The notes under the pieces are model-generated. The model worked only from the letters and a program-made list of their open reading frames with translations, had not been told where the DNA came from and made no database searches. Below, in pieces: positions 1-6,363 of a DNA stretch of 9,882 nucleotides; position 1 is the first letter of the stretch; each line of letters starts with the position of its first letter. The translations under genes were made by a program, and so were the position numbers. Source of the stretch: Myxococcales bacterium. Its GTDB lineage: Bacteria > Myxococcota_A > Polyangia > Polyangiales > Polyangiaceae. The DNA is taken from positions 1 through 9,882 of the forward strand of contig JANYHY010000096.1 in assembly GCA_025362165.1 (NCBI GenBank), read 5' to 3'.

Positions 1-798
1 CACTATGGTTACTCGAATATCTACGTGAAGGACGAGCTCACCAAGACGGAGGTCGACTTCTATCCAGGTTATTGGCGCAACAACACGACGCGCTACCGCG
101 TCGCCAACGAGCGCTTGGCGCACGCGCACGGTCACATCGACGAAGACTTCATCGCGAGCGTGCTCGGGCAGGTGGATGGCGCGTGCAGGCTCACGCACTG
201 CATCTCGGCGCTGACGACCGTCGCGAGCGTCGTGTTCGACGCGGAGAGGTCACTTGTCTATGTCGCGTCGGGGCGACCTCCGGTGAGCAATCGCCCTTAT
301 TTCCCGTTCGATTTGAGCAGCCAGTCCGCACGCCCCGATGTCCCAGCGCTGGTGGGCGGCGCCAACGTGAGCGCGAGCTCCATTTCCGCGTTCGACGCGT
401 ATCGAGAGGCGTACGAGGCGCACTTCGATCAGCAAGATCTGCCAGAGGCGCGCGCGTGTCTCGCTCGAGCGCGAGGGCTCACGCCGACGCAGAGCGCATA
501 TGCGGCCGTCGACGGACTCTTGGCGATCACCGCGCGTGACTGGCCGGCGGCGCTCGAGTGCTTCGAAGACGCCATCCGGATGGGTCACTCCGTCGAAGAG
601 CGTCGCTTGCAGTTTCATCTTTGGCGCGGCCGCGTGCTCGACTCCATGGGAGAGCGTGAGCGCGCGATAACCGATTATCGAATCGCGCTCTCTGGAGATC
701 CGAACGTGCGCAAGGCGGCACAAAAGGGTCTCGCGAGGCGGTGGCGGTTCAAGGCACCCACGATCGAGTGGAGCTTCGGAGAGGTCATCGCTCCCTGA
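1..798 (+). CDS. C45-type acyltransferase/hydrolase C-terminal part with TPR-like repeats (5' truncated)
   Basis: The frame is open from the first base, so the gene begins upstream; the GTG at 25 is only the first in-window start codon and probably internal. The first ~105 residues resemble the C-terminal half of C45 peptidases (acyl-CoA:6-aminopenicillanate acyltransferase-like Ntn hydrolases): an NNTTRYRVANERL stretch, then SVVFDAERSLVYVASGRPP and YFPFDL, a pattern common at the end of that fold. The catalytic, self-cleaving Cys would lie upstream and is not visible. From about residue 130 (FDAYREAYEAHFDQ) to the end the protein is helical and alanine-rich with TPR-like units (PEARACLARARGL, WPAALECFEDAIRMG, ERAITDYRIALSGDP), suggesting a fused protein-interaction tail. 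It ends at TGA 796-798, 18 bp before the kelch gene. The substrate cannot be predicted. The C45 assignment is by recalled pattern; the TPR-like part is clearer. Confidence 0.7.
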   Translation, partial: HYGYSNIYVKDELTKTEVDFYPGYWRNNTTRYRVANERLAHAHGHIDEDFIASVLGQVDGACRLTHCISALTTVASVVFDAERSLVYVASGRPPVSNRPYFPFDLSSQSARPDVPALVGGANVSASSISAFDAYREAYEAHFDQQDLPEARACLARARGLTPTQSAYAAVDGLLAITARDWPAALECFEDAIRMGHSVEERRLQFHLWRGRVLDSMGERERAITDYRIALSGDPNVRKAAQKGLARRWRFKAPTIEWSFGEVIAP

Positions 799-801
799 CC
801 G

Positions 802-810
802 TGATATGGT
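802..810 (+). promoter_or_regulatory. Candidate extended -10 promoter element of a leaderless kelch-lipoprotein transcript
   Basis: TGA-TATGGT (TG at 802-803, hexamer 805-810) matches an extended -10, with 4 of 6 bases of TATAAT. The hexamer ends 6 nt before the GTG at 817, so transcription would start at or next to the start codon. There is no Shine-Dalgarno between 799 and 816, and I see no convincing -35 at 16-18 bp. The call is inferred from spacing and from the same layout at three other starts in the window. Confidence 0.4.
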
Positions 811-816
811 TTCTGT

Positions 817-2085
817 GTGAATCGGTCTCTTCGAAGCTCAGCGATGGCGCTATTTCTTGCGGCTTTCGCCATCGCGTGTGGCAGCTCCAACACTGCGGCG
901 CTTCCGCAATCGGACGCGGGCGGCGGAGTGGACGCAGGCCCCAAGTGCGCAGTCGCGAACGGCGCTCCCAACCCGCGCGGTGACTCAGCGGCTGCGTTCG
1001 ACGCCAGCGGCAAGCTCGCTCTGCTCTTTGGCGGAGACACTGGCAACGCTCCTTGTGGGGGCATACCGACTCACGTCCACGTCGGCGACACTTGGATTTA
1101 TGACACCTCCTGCAGCGTCTGGATCCCCATCGACGGCAGCAACGGCCCGAGCACGCGTTCGCGTCACGTCCTCGTGAGCGACATCGCGCACGACCGCGCG
1201 ATCCTGTTCGGCGGACGGCGACGTGACGCGTCGAGCGGACCCTACACGGAGCTCAACGACACTTGGGCTTTCGACTTCAAGGCGCAGGCGTGGACGCAGC
1301 TGATGACCACCGGCACGCCGCCGCCCGCGCGCTCGAACGCCGCGGCTGCCATCGACACCGTGGGCAACCGACTCGTCGTGTTCGGCGGCAACGCGAGCAC
1401 GGACGGACTCTCGTTCGCTCCGCTGGATGATACGTGGTCGCTCGATCTCGACTCGCTGGCGTGGTCGGCAGTGAAGACCGCGACGAAGCCACCCGCGCGA
1501 TTGTTCCACGCGCTCGCGATCGATTCCGCGTCGCAAACTGCCTATGTCGTGAGCGGCGGAGACACCAACGCGTTCACGGGTCCCTTCCTCACCGACATCT
1601 GGGCGCTCGACTTGAAGGCGTCCGCGTGGACCGAGGTCCTGCCGACAACGCCCATCGCGAACGGGCGCATCAACTTCGGAATGTCGTTCGACTCAGTGAA
1701 CAAGCGCCTCCTCGCGTTTGGTGGTCATGACGACGGCCCGGTCGGCAACACCAATGAGATTTGGTCGTTCGACATCGGCACTCGTGCGTGGTCGCGCTTG
1801 CCCTTCGGAGACAAGCTGCACACGCCATCCAAGCAGACGTGCGTGTTCGCCGCTGATTTCACGACGATCGACAAGGCGTCGCCCGAGCGGCGCTCGGCGT
1901 TCGGGTTCGCGCCCACCGCGAATGGCGCGGGCTTCGCGGTGTTCTTTGGCAAAGGCGACTGCGGCTTGATCGGGGACGCGCTCAAATTCGACAGCGCAGG
2001 GGCGGGCTGGTCAATGCTCTCGCCCTCGCCGGTCGGTCTCTCGTGTCTGCGCGTGCAGTCGACTTGCAACGGACTCTGCGGCTGA
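817..2085 (+). CDS. Kelch-repeat beta-propeller lipoprotein
   Basis: This is probably an exported, lipid-anchored surface or periplasmic protein. Residues 1-21 form a lipoprotein signal: basic start (MNRSLRSS), hydrophobic core (ALFLAAFAIA), then Cys21 in an AIAC lipobox (Ala at -3 is allowed but less common). A Ser/Asp/Gly-rich linker follows (22-43). Residues ~55-405 hold about six kelch-type repeats, each with an FGG-like strand (71-73, 131-133, 189-191, SGG 246-248, 301-303, FGK 377-379) and most with a later D-T-W or I-W-x-x-D strand (DTWIYD, DTWAFD, DTWSLD, DIWALD, EIWSFD), consistent with a six-bladed propeller. The C-terminus is cysteine-rich (Cys410, Cys417, Cys421), which could form disulfides. 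The GTG start is preferred over the ATG at 844 because it supplies the positively charged N-region and follows the -10-like element. Ligand or partner is unknown; kelch propellers usually bind protein or carbohydrate, or are galactose-oxidase-like. Confidence 0.85.
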   Translation: MNRSLRSSAMALFLAAFAIACGSSNTAALPQSDAGGGVDAGPKCAVANGAPNPRGDSAAAFDASGKLALLFGGDTGNAPCGGIPTHVHVGDTWIYDTSCSVWIPIDGSNGPSTRSRHVLVSDIAHDRAILFGGRRRDASSGPYTELNDTWAFDFKAQAWTQLMTTGTPPPARSNAAAAIDTVGNRLVVFGGNASTDGLSFAPLDDTWSLDLDSLAWSAVKTATKPPARLFHALAIDSASQTAYVVSGGDTNAFTGPFLTDIWALDLKASAWTEVLPTTPIANGRINFGMSFDSVNKRLLAFGGHDDGPVGNTNEIWSFDIGTRAWSRLPFGDKLHTPSKQTCVFAADFTTIDKASPERRSAFGFAPTANGAGFAVFFGKGDCGLIGDALKFDSAGAGWSMLSPSPVGLSCLRVQSTCNGLCG

Positions 2086-2100
2086 CCCTGGCCCGGCTAC

Positions 2101-2122
2101 AAAGGTTACAAGGACCTTTTTT
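2101..2122 (+). terminator. Candidate Rho-independent terminator after the kelch gene
   Basis: AAAGGT (2101-2106) and ACCTTT (2114-2119) form a 6-bp stem around a 7-nt loop (TACAAGG), and a run of six T covers 2117-2122. It lies 15 bp after the kelch stop. The stem is short and partly AT, so strength is uncertain. It has a T run only in the plus direction. The position just before a new -10-like element supports it. Confidence 0.5.
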
Positions 2123-2149
2123 ACTTCAAGAGGACTCATTTTCGCGCGG

Positions 2150-2158
2150 TGGTAGGCT
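2150..2158 (+). promoter_or_regulatory. Candidate extended -10 (TGG-TAGGCT) before a short reading frame
   Basis: TG at 2150-2151 plus the hexamer TAGGCT at 2153-2158 gives an extended -10, ending 7 nt before the ATG at 2166. The layout implies a leaderless or nearly leaderless transcript. No clear -35 is seen. It sits directly after the candidate terminator, which suggests a separate small transcription unit rather than read-through from the kelch gene. Confidence 0.4.
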
Positions 2159-2165
2159 CCGGCGC

Positions 2166-2346
2166 ATGAAGCGCATCGCGGAGGCGTCGTCGTGACCGCT
2201 GTCGAGCAAGGCCGTGGAGCGCGTCTCACGTCGACAGCGGCCACAGAGAGGAGCCCGCTCCTCCGAAGTCCAAGAAGAAGACTTCGAAGAAGAGAGCCGT
2301 GAGCGACGACCAGCTCGATCTCTTCGGAGAGCCAAAGAAACCCTGA
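2166..2346 (+). pseudogene. Possible small frameshifted gene ending in a clamp-binding QLDLF motif
   Basis: ATG 2166 opens MKRIAEASS and then meets TGA 2193-2195. Another frame is open from 2170 to TGA 2344-2346, and its last 31 residues look truly coding: EPAPPKSKKKTSKK, then DDQLDLFGEPKKP, written with typical codons (AAG, GAC, CTC, TTC, CAG). One net frameshift in the repetitive GTCGTCGTGA area (2186-2195) would join the start to this tail as a protein of about 59 residues. QLDLF matches the bacterial sliding-clamp (DnaN) binding consensus QL(S/D)LF. The middle part (about 2194-2250) is not convincing in any frame. Alternatives are a decayed gene, a base error, or three short frames (2166-2195, 2192-2302, 2299-2346) chained by GTGA overlaps; the middle one uses many rare AGA codons and is unlikely. 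The stop lies 3 bp from the convergent DHH gene stop, as real gene ends often do. I do not recognise the protein. Confidence 0.33.
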
Positions 2347-2349
2347 CGA

Positions 2350-3279
2350 CTATCCGTCGGTGGTGATCTTCTTGATGAGCTCGGCGAGCACTCCCTCTGC
2401 CTTGTCGTTGTCGATCTGGCAGGTCCCCGCGGCGTCGTGTCCACCGCCGCCATACCGGAGCATGAGGTCGCCGATGTTCGTCTTCGACGTTCGATTGATG
2501 ATCGATTTGCCCGTCGCGAACACGGTGTTCTGCTTCTTGAGGCCCCACATCGCGTGGATGGAGACATTGGTCTTCGGGAAGATCGCATAAATCATGAAGC
2601 GGTTGCCTGCCCAGATCGTCTCGTCTTTGCGCAGGTCGAGCACGACGAGGTTCTCGTGGACGGTGGAGCGCTCGACGATCTGCTCTTTGGCGCGCTCAGC
2701 GTGCTCCATGTACAGATCCACGCGCTCCTTCACGTCTGGCGTCGCGAGGACTTCGTCGACGGTCTTCGTCAGACAATCGTCGATGAGCTGCATCATGAGC
2801 TGATAGTTCGATATCCGGAACTCGCGAAATCGCCCAAGCCCCGTGCGCGGATCCATGAGGTAGTTGAGGAGTGGCCAGCCGGTCGGCTTGAGGATCTCGT
2901 CGCGTGAGAAGCGCGCGGCGTCTGCCTTGTCCACCGCCTCCATGAGCTCTTCGGTGATGCGCGGGAACTTGGAGCGCCCGCCGTAGAAGTCATAGACGAC
3001 GCGCGCGGCAGACTCCGCCTTGGGATCGATGACGTGATTGTCGGGCTTGCCCTGCACGCGAACGGCCTCGGACGCGTGGTGATCGAACGCGAGGTGAACG
3101 CCCGCACAATAAGGCACGTTCGTCGTGATGTCGTTCGGCCCGACCTCCACCTTGCCGTCTTGCATGTCCTTGGGATGCACGAACTTGATGTCCTCGAGCA
3201 TGCCCAGCTCTTTGAGGAGCATCGCGCAGACCAAGCCGTCGAAGTCGCTGCGGGTGACGAGTCGAAACTTTTGGCTCAT
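2350..3279 (-). CDS. DHH/DHHA1-family phosphoesterase (exopolyphosphatase-like)
   Basis: A cytoplasmic metal-dependent phosphoesterase of 309 residues. The order of DHH-family motifs is visible: motif I TRSDFDG with metal-ligand Asp12 and Asp14; Asp50 in GPNDITTNVPY (likely motif II); the name-giving Asp66-His67-His68 in FDHHASE; Asp117/Asp120 in EAVDKADAA (motif IV); and a C-terminal DHHA1 glycine-rich loop, RYGGGGHDAAGTCQ (275-288), which in relatives contacts the substrate. Proteins of this form are often labelled exopolyphosphatase, but the superfamily also includes nanoRNases and cyclic-dinucleotide phosphodiesterases, so polyphosphate, nanoRNA or a dinucleotide are all possible substrates. 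The GGGH-type loop fits NrnA/GdpP-like and polyphosphatase members equally. It lies 46 bp after maoC on the same strand. The ATG at 3279 has no Shine-Dalgarno but follows a TANNNT hexamer at 6 nt. It converges on the small plus-strand frame ending at 2346. Confidence 0.88.
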   Translation of the reverse strand: MSQKFRLVTRSDFDGLVCAMLLKELGMLEDIKFVHPKDMQDGKVEVGPNDITTNVPYCAGVHLAFDHHASEAVRVQGKPDNHVIDPKAESAARVVYDFYGGRSKFPRITEELMEAVDKADAARFSRDEILKPTGWPLLNYLMDPRTGLGRFREFRISNYQLMMQLIDDCLTKTVDEVLATPDVKERVDLYMEHAERAKEQIVERSTVHENLVVLDLRKDETIWAGNRFMIYAIFPKTNVSIHAMWGLKKQNTVFATGKSIINRTSKTNIGDLMLRYGGGGHDAAGTCQIDNDKAEGVLAELIKKITTDG

Positions 3280-3285
3280 CGTCGC

Positions 3286-3291
3286 AGGGTA
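3286..3291 (-). promoter_or_regulatory. Candidate -10 element (TACCCT) 6 nt before the DHH gene start
   Basis: On the minus strand TACCCT fits TANNNT and is followed by exactly 6 nt and then the ATG at 3279. It would let the DHH gene be transcribed without a leader as well as by read-through from maoC. It is not an extended -10 and has only 3 of 6 consensus bases, so alone it is weak; the repeated spacing at other starts is the reason to list it. Confidence 0.3.
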
Positions 3292-3325
3292 TGAGCGTTC
3301 GATGCGCCCTGTCTACGCGAACGTC

Positions 3326-4171
3326 CTACGCGAAGGTCGCCCACGCGCTCGCGAGCACGGCTTCGTTCTTCTCTTTGACCTTCATGGAGAGCGCGACCTT
3401 GCCTGGTGCCACGACCCAACCTTCGGTCATCAAAGTATCTCCAGGCCAAACCGGTTTGGAGAAGCGCGCTTCGAAGCCGGTGAGCTTGGTCGCGTCGCCG
3501 CCGCAAGCGCCGATCGCGGCGTGTCGAACCATGTGCCCGTAGGTGCACAGGCCGTGCAATATCGGCCCTTGATCGAAGCCGACGTTCTTGGCGAACTCCG
3601 GATCGGCGTGGAGTGGGTTGAGGTCCCCGCATAGACGATAGAGGAGCGCTTGCTCTTTGGTGGTCGCCTCTTCGACGCGGAACGTGGGCTCGGTGCCTTT
3701 GGGGATGTCGATGCCGCTCGGCTCTTTCGGCGGTGGCTCGCCGTTGAAGCCGCCCGCGCCGCGATAGATGATCGTCCAAGTCGTAGAGCACACGAGCTCG
3801 CTCTTTTCGTCTTTGGTCTGGGTGTCGATCAACACGCTCGCGAATTTGCGCATGTCGTAGATCCCGCGGATTGTCGCGACGGTGGAGAGGGTGCCCGCAG
3901 CCGCGAACGGCTTGTGGATGGTGACCTTCTGCGCGCCGTGCACCACCATCGCGAGATCACCGCCCGTCTTTCCGAGCGACGCGAAGAGCGGAGCGAACGT
4001 GGGGACGACCGCGAAGCTCGGGACGACCTTGGGTCCTCGCCCCTCGTACAAGAAGTCGAGCTCGTTCACCTTGGCTCCGATGCCGAGCGCATACAGGACG
4101 ACGTCTTTCCAGTTGTACGTGTGGTGGAAGGTCTCGCTGGGTTTGCCGACGACGGAGAGGTCGAGTGCCAT
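3326..4171 (-). CDS. MaoC-like double-hotdog (3R)-enoyl-CoA hydratase (hydratase 2)
   Basis: A protein of 281 residues with the two-hotdog architecture of hydratase 2, as in the C-terminal part of eukaryotic peroxisomal multifunctional enzyme 2. The N-terminal hotdog (about 10-135) starts with the ALGIGA and ELDFLYEG segments typical of the acyl-binding half (WKDVVLYALGIGA, NELDFLYEG). The C-terminal hotdog (about 160-281) holds the hydratase-2 signature YRLCGDLNPLHADPEFA, with catalytic Asp183 and His188 plus Asn185, followed by GFDQGPILHGLCTYG. The expected reaction is reversible hydration of trans-2-enoyl-CoA to (3R)-hydroxyacyl-CoA, in fatty-acid breakdown or in supplying hydroxyacyl-CoA. 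The chain length handled cannot be read from sequence. The ATG lies 12 bp after the rsmI stop; AAAAAAGGA (4187-4195 on the minus strand), overlapping the end of rsmI, could serve as ribosome binding site but sits rather far away (15 nt). It is likely co-transcribed with rsmI. Confidence 0.92.
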   Translation of the reverse strand: MALDLSVVGKPSETFHHTYNWKDVVLYALGIGAKVNELDFLYEGRGPKVVPSFAVVPTFAPLFASLGKTGGDLAMVVHGAQKVTIHKPFAAAGTLSTVATIRGIYDMRKFASVLIDTQTKDEKSELVCSTTWTIIYRGAGGFNGEPPPKEPSGIDIPKGTEPTFRVEEATTKEQALLYRLCGDLNPLHADPEFAKNVGFDQGPILHGLCTYGHMVRHAAIGACGGDATKLTGFEARFSKPVWPGDTLMTEGWVVAPGKVALSMKVKEKNEAVLASAWATFA

Positions 4172-4183
4172 GGTGGGCGAACG

Positions 4184-5023
4184 TTATCCTTTTTTGCGGA
4201 CGACGCGCTCGTAGATCTCACGCTTGGGGCGCCCGCTCCATGCGGAGATGATCTCCGAGATTCGCTTCGGGTGCGTCCCTGCCCCGAGCTCCTCCACGAT
4301 GCGCGCGTCGATGGTTGCGTCGTCAATCATTGCCTCGCGCGAGGCTGGATCATGCGGTCCCAGAACGATCGTGATCTCACCCAGCCACTCGCGATCGTGC
4401 GCCGCGAGCTCCGCCAAGGTGCCGCGAACGAACTCCTCGTGCAGCTTCGTGAGCTCACGCGCGACGCACGCTCGGCGAGTGGGAGTGGCGAGGGCGAGCT
4501 CCTTGAGTGTCTCTTGGAGTCGATTGGGCGACTCGAACATCACGACCGCGTCTGCCTCGTCGCACGACTTGGCGATCGCGATCGCGCGCGGCCGAGCGTC
4601 ACGCGGCAAGAACCCGATGAAGCGAAAGCCTCCGCTGAAGCCGCTCGCCGCGAGCGCCGCGAGCACCGCGGACGGTCCTGGGATCGGGACGACGCGCACG
4701 CCGGCCTCGACTGCTGCCGCGATGAGCGCATCTCCCGGATCGCTCACGACCGGAGTGCCCGCGTCCGTCACCAGCGCGACGTCTTCTCCTGCACGCAGTC
4801 GCTCGACCACACGCAGAATGTCGCGCGCCGTCGAGTGCTCGTGGAGCGAGACGAGGTCCTTGCCCGTGACGCCGAAATGCGTGAGCAGCTGGCGCGTGCG
4901 GCGTGTGTCCTCCGCGGCGATGACCGCGCATCGCTGAAGCGTCTCTACCGCGCGAGGCGAGAAATCAGACAGATTTCCGATCGGCGTCGCCACTATGTAG
5001 CAAGTGCCGACGTCCGTGGTCAT
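4184..5023 (-). CDS. rsmI: 16S rRNA (cytidine(1402)-2'-O)-methyltransferase RsmI
   Basis: RsmI uses S-adenosylmethionine to methylate the 2'-O of C1402 in the 16S rRNA decoding centre, helping P-site accuracy. The 279-residue length is usual. Family motifs appear in order: YIVATPIGNLSD (9-20), AAEDTRRTRQLL (36-47), TDAGTPVVSDPG (86-97), PIPGPSAVLAALAASG (113-128), FRFIGFLPRD (133-142), FESPNRLQETL (163-173) and ARELTKLHEE (188-197). Together these define the tetrapyrrole-methylase-like fold of RsmI. The C-terminal part (about 245-279) ends in a helical, basic segment (SGRPKREIYERVVRKKG), also usual. The start codon overlaps the sigma-factor stop in ATGA (5020-5023), so translation is probably coupled to the upstream gene. 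Nothing essential looks missing. Confidence 0.97.
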   Translation of the reverse strand: MTTDVGTCYIVATPIGNLSDFSPRAVETLQRCAVIAAEDTRRTRQLLTHFGVTGKDLVSLHEHSTARDILRVVERLRAGEDVALVTDAGTPVVSDPGDALIAAAVEAGVRVVPIPGPSAVLAALAASGFSGGFRFIGFLPRDARPRAIAIAKSCDEADAVVMFESPNRLQETLKELALATPTRRACVARELTKLHEEFVRGTLAELAAHDREWLGEITIVLGPHDPASREAMIDDATIDARIVEELGAGTHPKRISEIISAWSGRPKREIYERVVRKKG

Positions 5024-6132
5024 AGCTCCGCGGCGTCGCCCATCTCTTCACGCAAGTATTCGCGCAGCCTGCCGGTGATGCGCTGCTCGAGCTGTCGCAC
5101 TCGCTCGCGCGAGATACCGAACTTGTCACCGAGCTCTTGGAGCGTGAGCGGATCGTCGGCGACCAAGCGATGATCGAAGATCGCGAGCTCCTTGTCCTTG
5201 CCGACGAGTGTCTTGCGAAACTCCCCGAGCTTGTTCTTGAGCAAAGCCTGGAGCTCTCCGTCGGCCATGAGCGCCTCGGGACCCTCGACCGTGCTCGCCA
5301 TCGTGTCGATCTTCGATATCGAACGCCCATCGGAGTCGCCCACTGGAGCGTCGAGCGATTTCTCGCTGGCTTGCAGCCGCGCGTCCATCTCGGTGACGTC
5401 CGCCTCGGGCACGTTGAGGTGCTTGGCGATCTCGGCGTCCGTCGGATCCACTCCCCTTTGCGCGAGCTCCGCCTTCTTCTTGCGCAGGTTGAAGAAGAGC
5501 TTGCGTTGCGCCTGCGTGGTGCCGAGCTTCACGAGGCGCCAGTTGTTCAGGATGAACCGCAGGATGTACGCGCGAATCCACCACGCTGCGTAAGAAGAGA
5601 GCTTCACGCCACGGTAGGGATCGTAGCGCTTGACCGCCTGCATCAGGCCAATGTTGCCCTCTTGCACGAGGTCCATGATGTTCTTGTAGGCGCGTCGGTA
5701 CTCGTACGCGATCTTCACGACGAGCCGTAAATTTGCGGTGACGAGCGCTGCAGCGGCTTGCGGATCGCCGGTCTCCACGAGCCTCACGGCGAGGCGCTGT
5801 GTCTCCTCCGGCGTCAGCAGCGGGTGGCGTTGGACCTCGCGCAAGTAAGCGCCCATCGGATCGAAGCGCGCGATGCTGCTGCTCGTCGCAGCAGACGAAG
5901 CAGGTGCTTCGACCTCCGCGTCGCTCCTCTCACGCGCACCGTCGAGCGCGACCGCGCCATCTCCCTCCACGACGTCGCCTTCGACAGCCTCACCGTCTCC
6001 AGCCTCACGCTCCTCGCCATCGTCCGAAGCGGAGACCGACTCTTCGTCAGTGTGCGTCGGCTCGTGTACGTCACTGCGTTTGCCACGCTTCGTCTTCGGC
6101 TTCGGGGTTTTTGCGGTCTTGCGAGCAGCCAC
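5020..6132 (-). CDS. rpoH: RNA polymerase sigma factor of the sigma-32 (RpoH) family with long N-terminal extension
   Basis: A group-3 sigma factor of the heat-shock type that directs RNA polymerase core to promoters. In the 370-residue form: region 1.2 at about 90-114 (FDPMGAYLREVQRHPLLTPE); region 2 at 134-194 with NLRLVVKIAYEYR, DLVQEGNIGLMQAVKRYDP and SSYAAWWIRAYILRFI; the RpoH-specific box QRKLFFNLRK at 209-218; and the region 4 helix-turn-helix at 329-352 (TLQELGDKFGISRERVRQLE). Residues 1-90 are an extra segment: Lys-rich (2-19), then acidic and Ala/Ser-rich, absent from the 284-residue E. coli protein. I prefer the GTG at 6132 because AGGAG lies 13 nt upstream and the protein then starts with a basic stretch. 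The ATG at 6219 would add 29 residues and has no Shine-Dalgarno. Whether this is the main RpoH or a developmental paralogue, as in myxobacterial SigB/SigC, cannot be decided here. Confidence 0.92.
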   Translation of the reverse strand: MAARKTAKTPKPKTKRGKRSDVHEPTHTDEESVSASDDGEEREAGDGEAVEGDVVEGDGAVALDGARERSDAEVEAPASSAATSSSIARFDPMGAYLREVQRHPLLTPEETQRLAVRLVETGDPQAAAALVTANLRLVVKIAYEYRRAYKNIMDLVQEGNIGLMQAVKRYDPYRGVKLSSYAAWWIRAYILRFILNNWRLVKLGTTQAQRKLFFNLRKKKAELAQRGVDPTDAEIAKHLNVPEADVTEMDARLQASEKSLDAPVGDSDGRSISKIDTMASTVEGPEALMADGELQALLKNKLGEFRKTLVGKDKELAIFDHRLVADDPLTLQELGDKFGISRERVRQLEQRITGRLREYLREEMGDAAEL

Positions 6133-6255
6133 GGAAGTCTCTTGTCTCCTGAGTGTGCTTGGAGCGACAAGATCGTCCAGGCGGGGCCAGGGCGCAATGC
6201 CGATGACGCCGGTTACCATCTCGGGGTTGGATGACGTACGAGGCGCGCGCGTTCT

Positions 6256-6357
6256 TCAGTGATTCGCCCACGCCCACCAGGTCATCGCCAACGCCGCCAA
6301 CGCCACGGCACCCACCGTCGTCATCAAGAACTGGTGCATCCCGCTATAGGCGCGCAT
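6256..6357 (-). CDS. Small single-pass membrane protein candidate, 33 aa
   Basis: The ATG at 6357-6355 runs to TGA 6258-6256. The peptide begins MRAYSGMHQ, then has one hydrophobic stretch from about residue 10 to 31 (FLMTTVGAVALAALA, MTWWAWA) and ends in Asn-His. It has the length and Ala/Val/Leu content of a transmembrane helix with a Trp-rich interface and a short, Arg-containing N-terminus. A TANNNT hexamer (TAGGTT) ends exactly 6 nt before the ATG, the leaderless layout. It lies upstream of the sigma factor on the same strand: 123 nt from its GTG start, or 36 nt from the longer alternative. It could be a membrane small protein or act as a leader peptide for the sigma gene. I do not recognise a family. 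Evidence is composition, start context and position only. Confidence 0.5.
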   Translation of the reverse strand: MRAYSGMHQFLMTTVGAVALAALAMTWWAWANH

Positions 6358-6363
6358 CACCGA

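Noticed and set aside
3295..3323. Inverted repeat CGTTCG...CGAACG between maoC and the DHH gene.
   Set aside because: Only a 6-bp stem with a 16-nt loop and no T run in either direction, so not convincing as a terminator or operator.
4187..4195. A6 run followed by GG at the end of rsmI, resembling a slippery site.
   Set aside because: RsmI reaches a normal length and stop right there, and a shift would gain nothing; a Shine-Dalgarno role for maoC is simpler.
3650..5173. A 507-codon open frame on the plus strand across the maoC, rsmI and sigma genes.
   Set aside because: It is antisense to clear family members and its product is Arg-rich with no motif; long antisense frames are expected in high-GC DNA.
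6133..6219. The 29-codon upstream extension of the sigma factor from ATG 6219.
   Set aside because: No Shine-Dalgarno or -10 at the right spacing before that ATG, and AGGAG before GTG 6132 favours the shorter form. It is not excluded.
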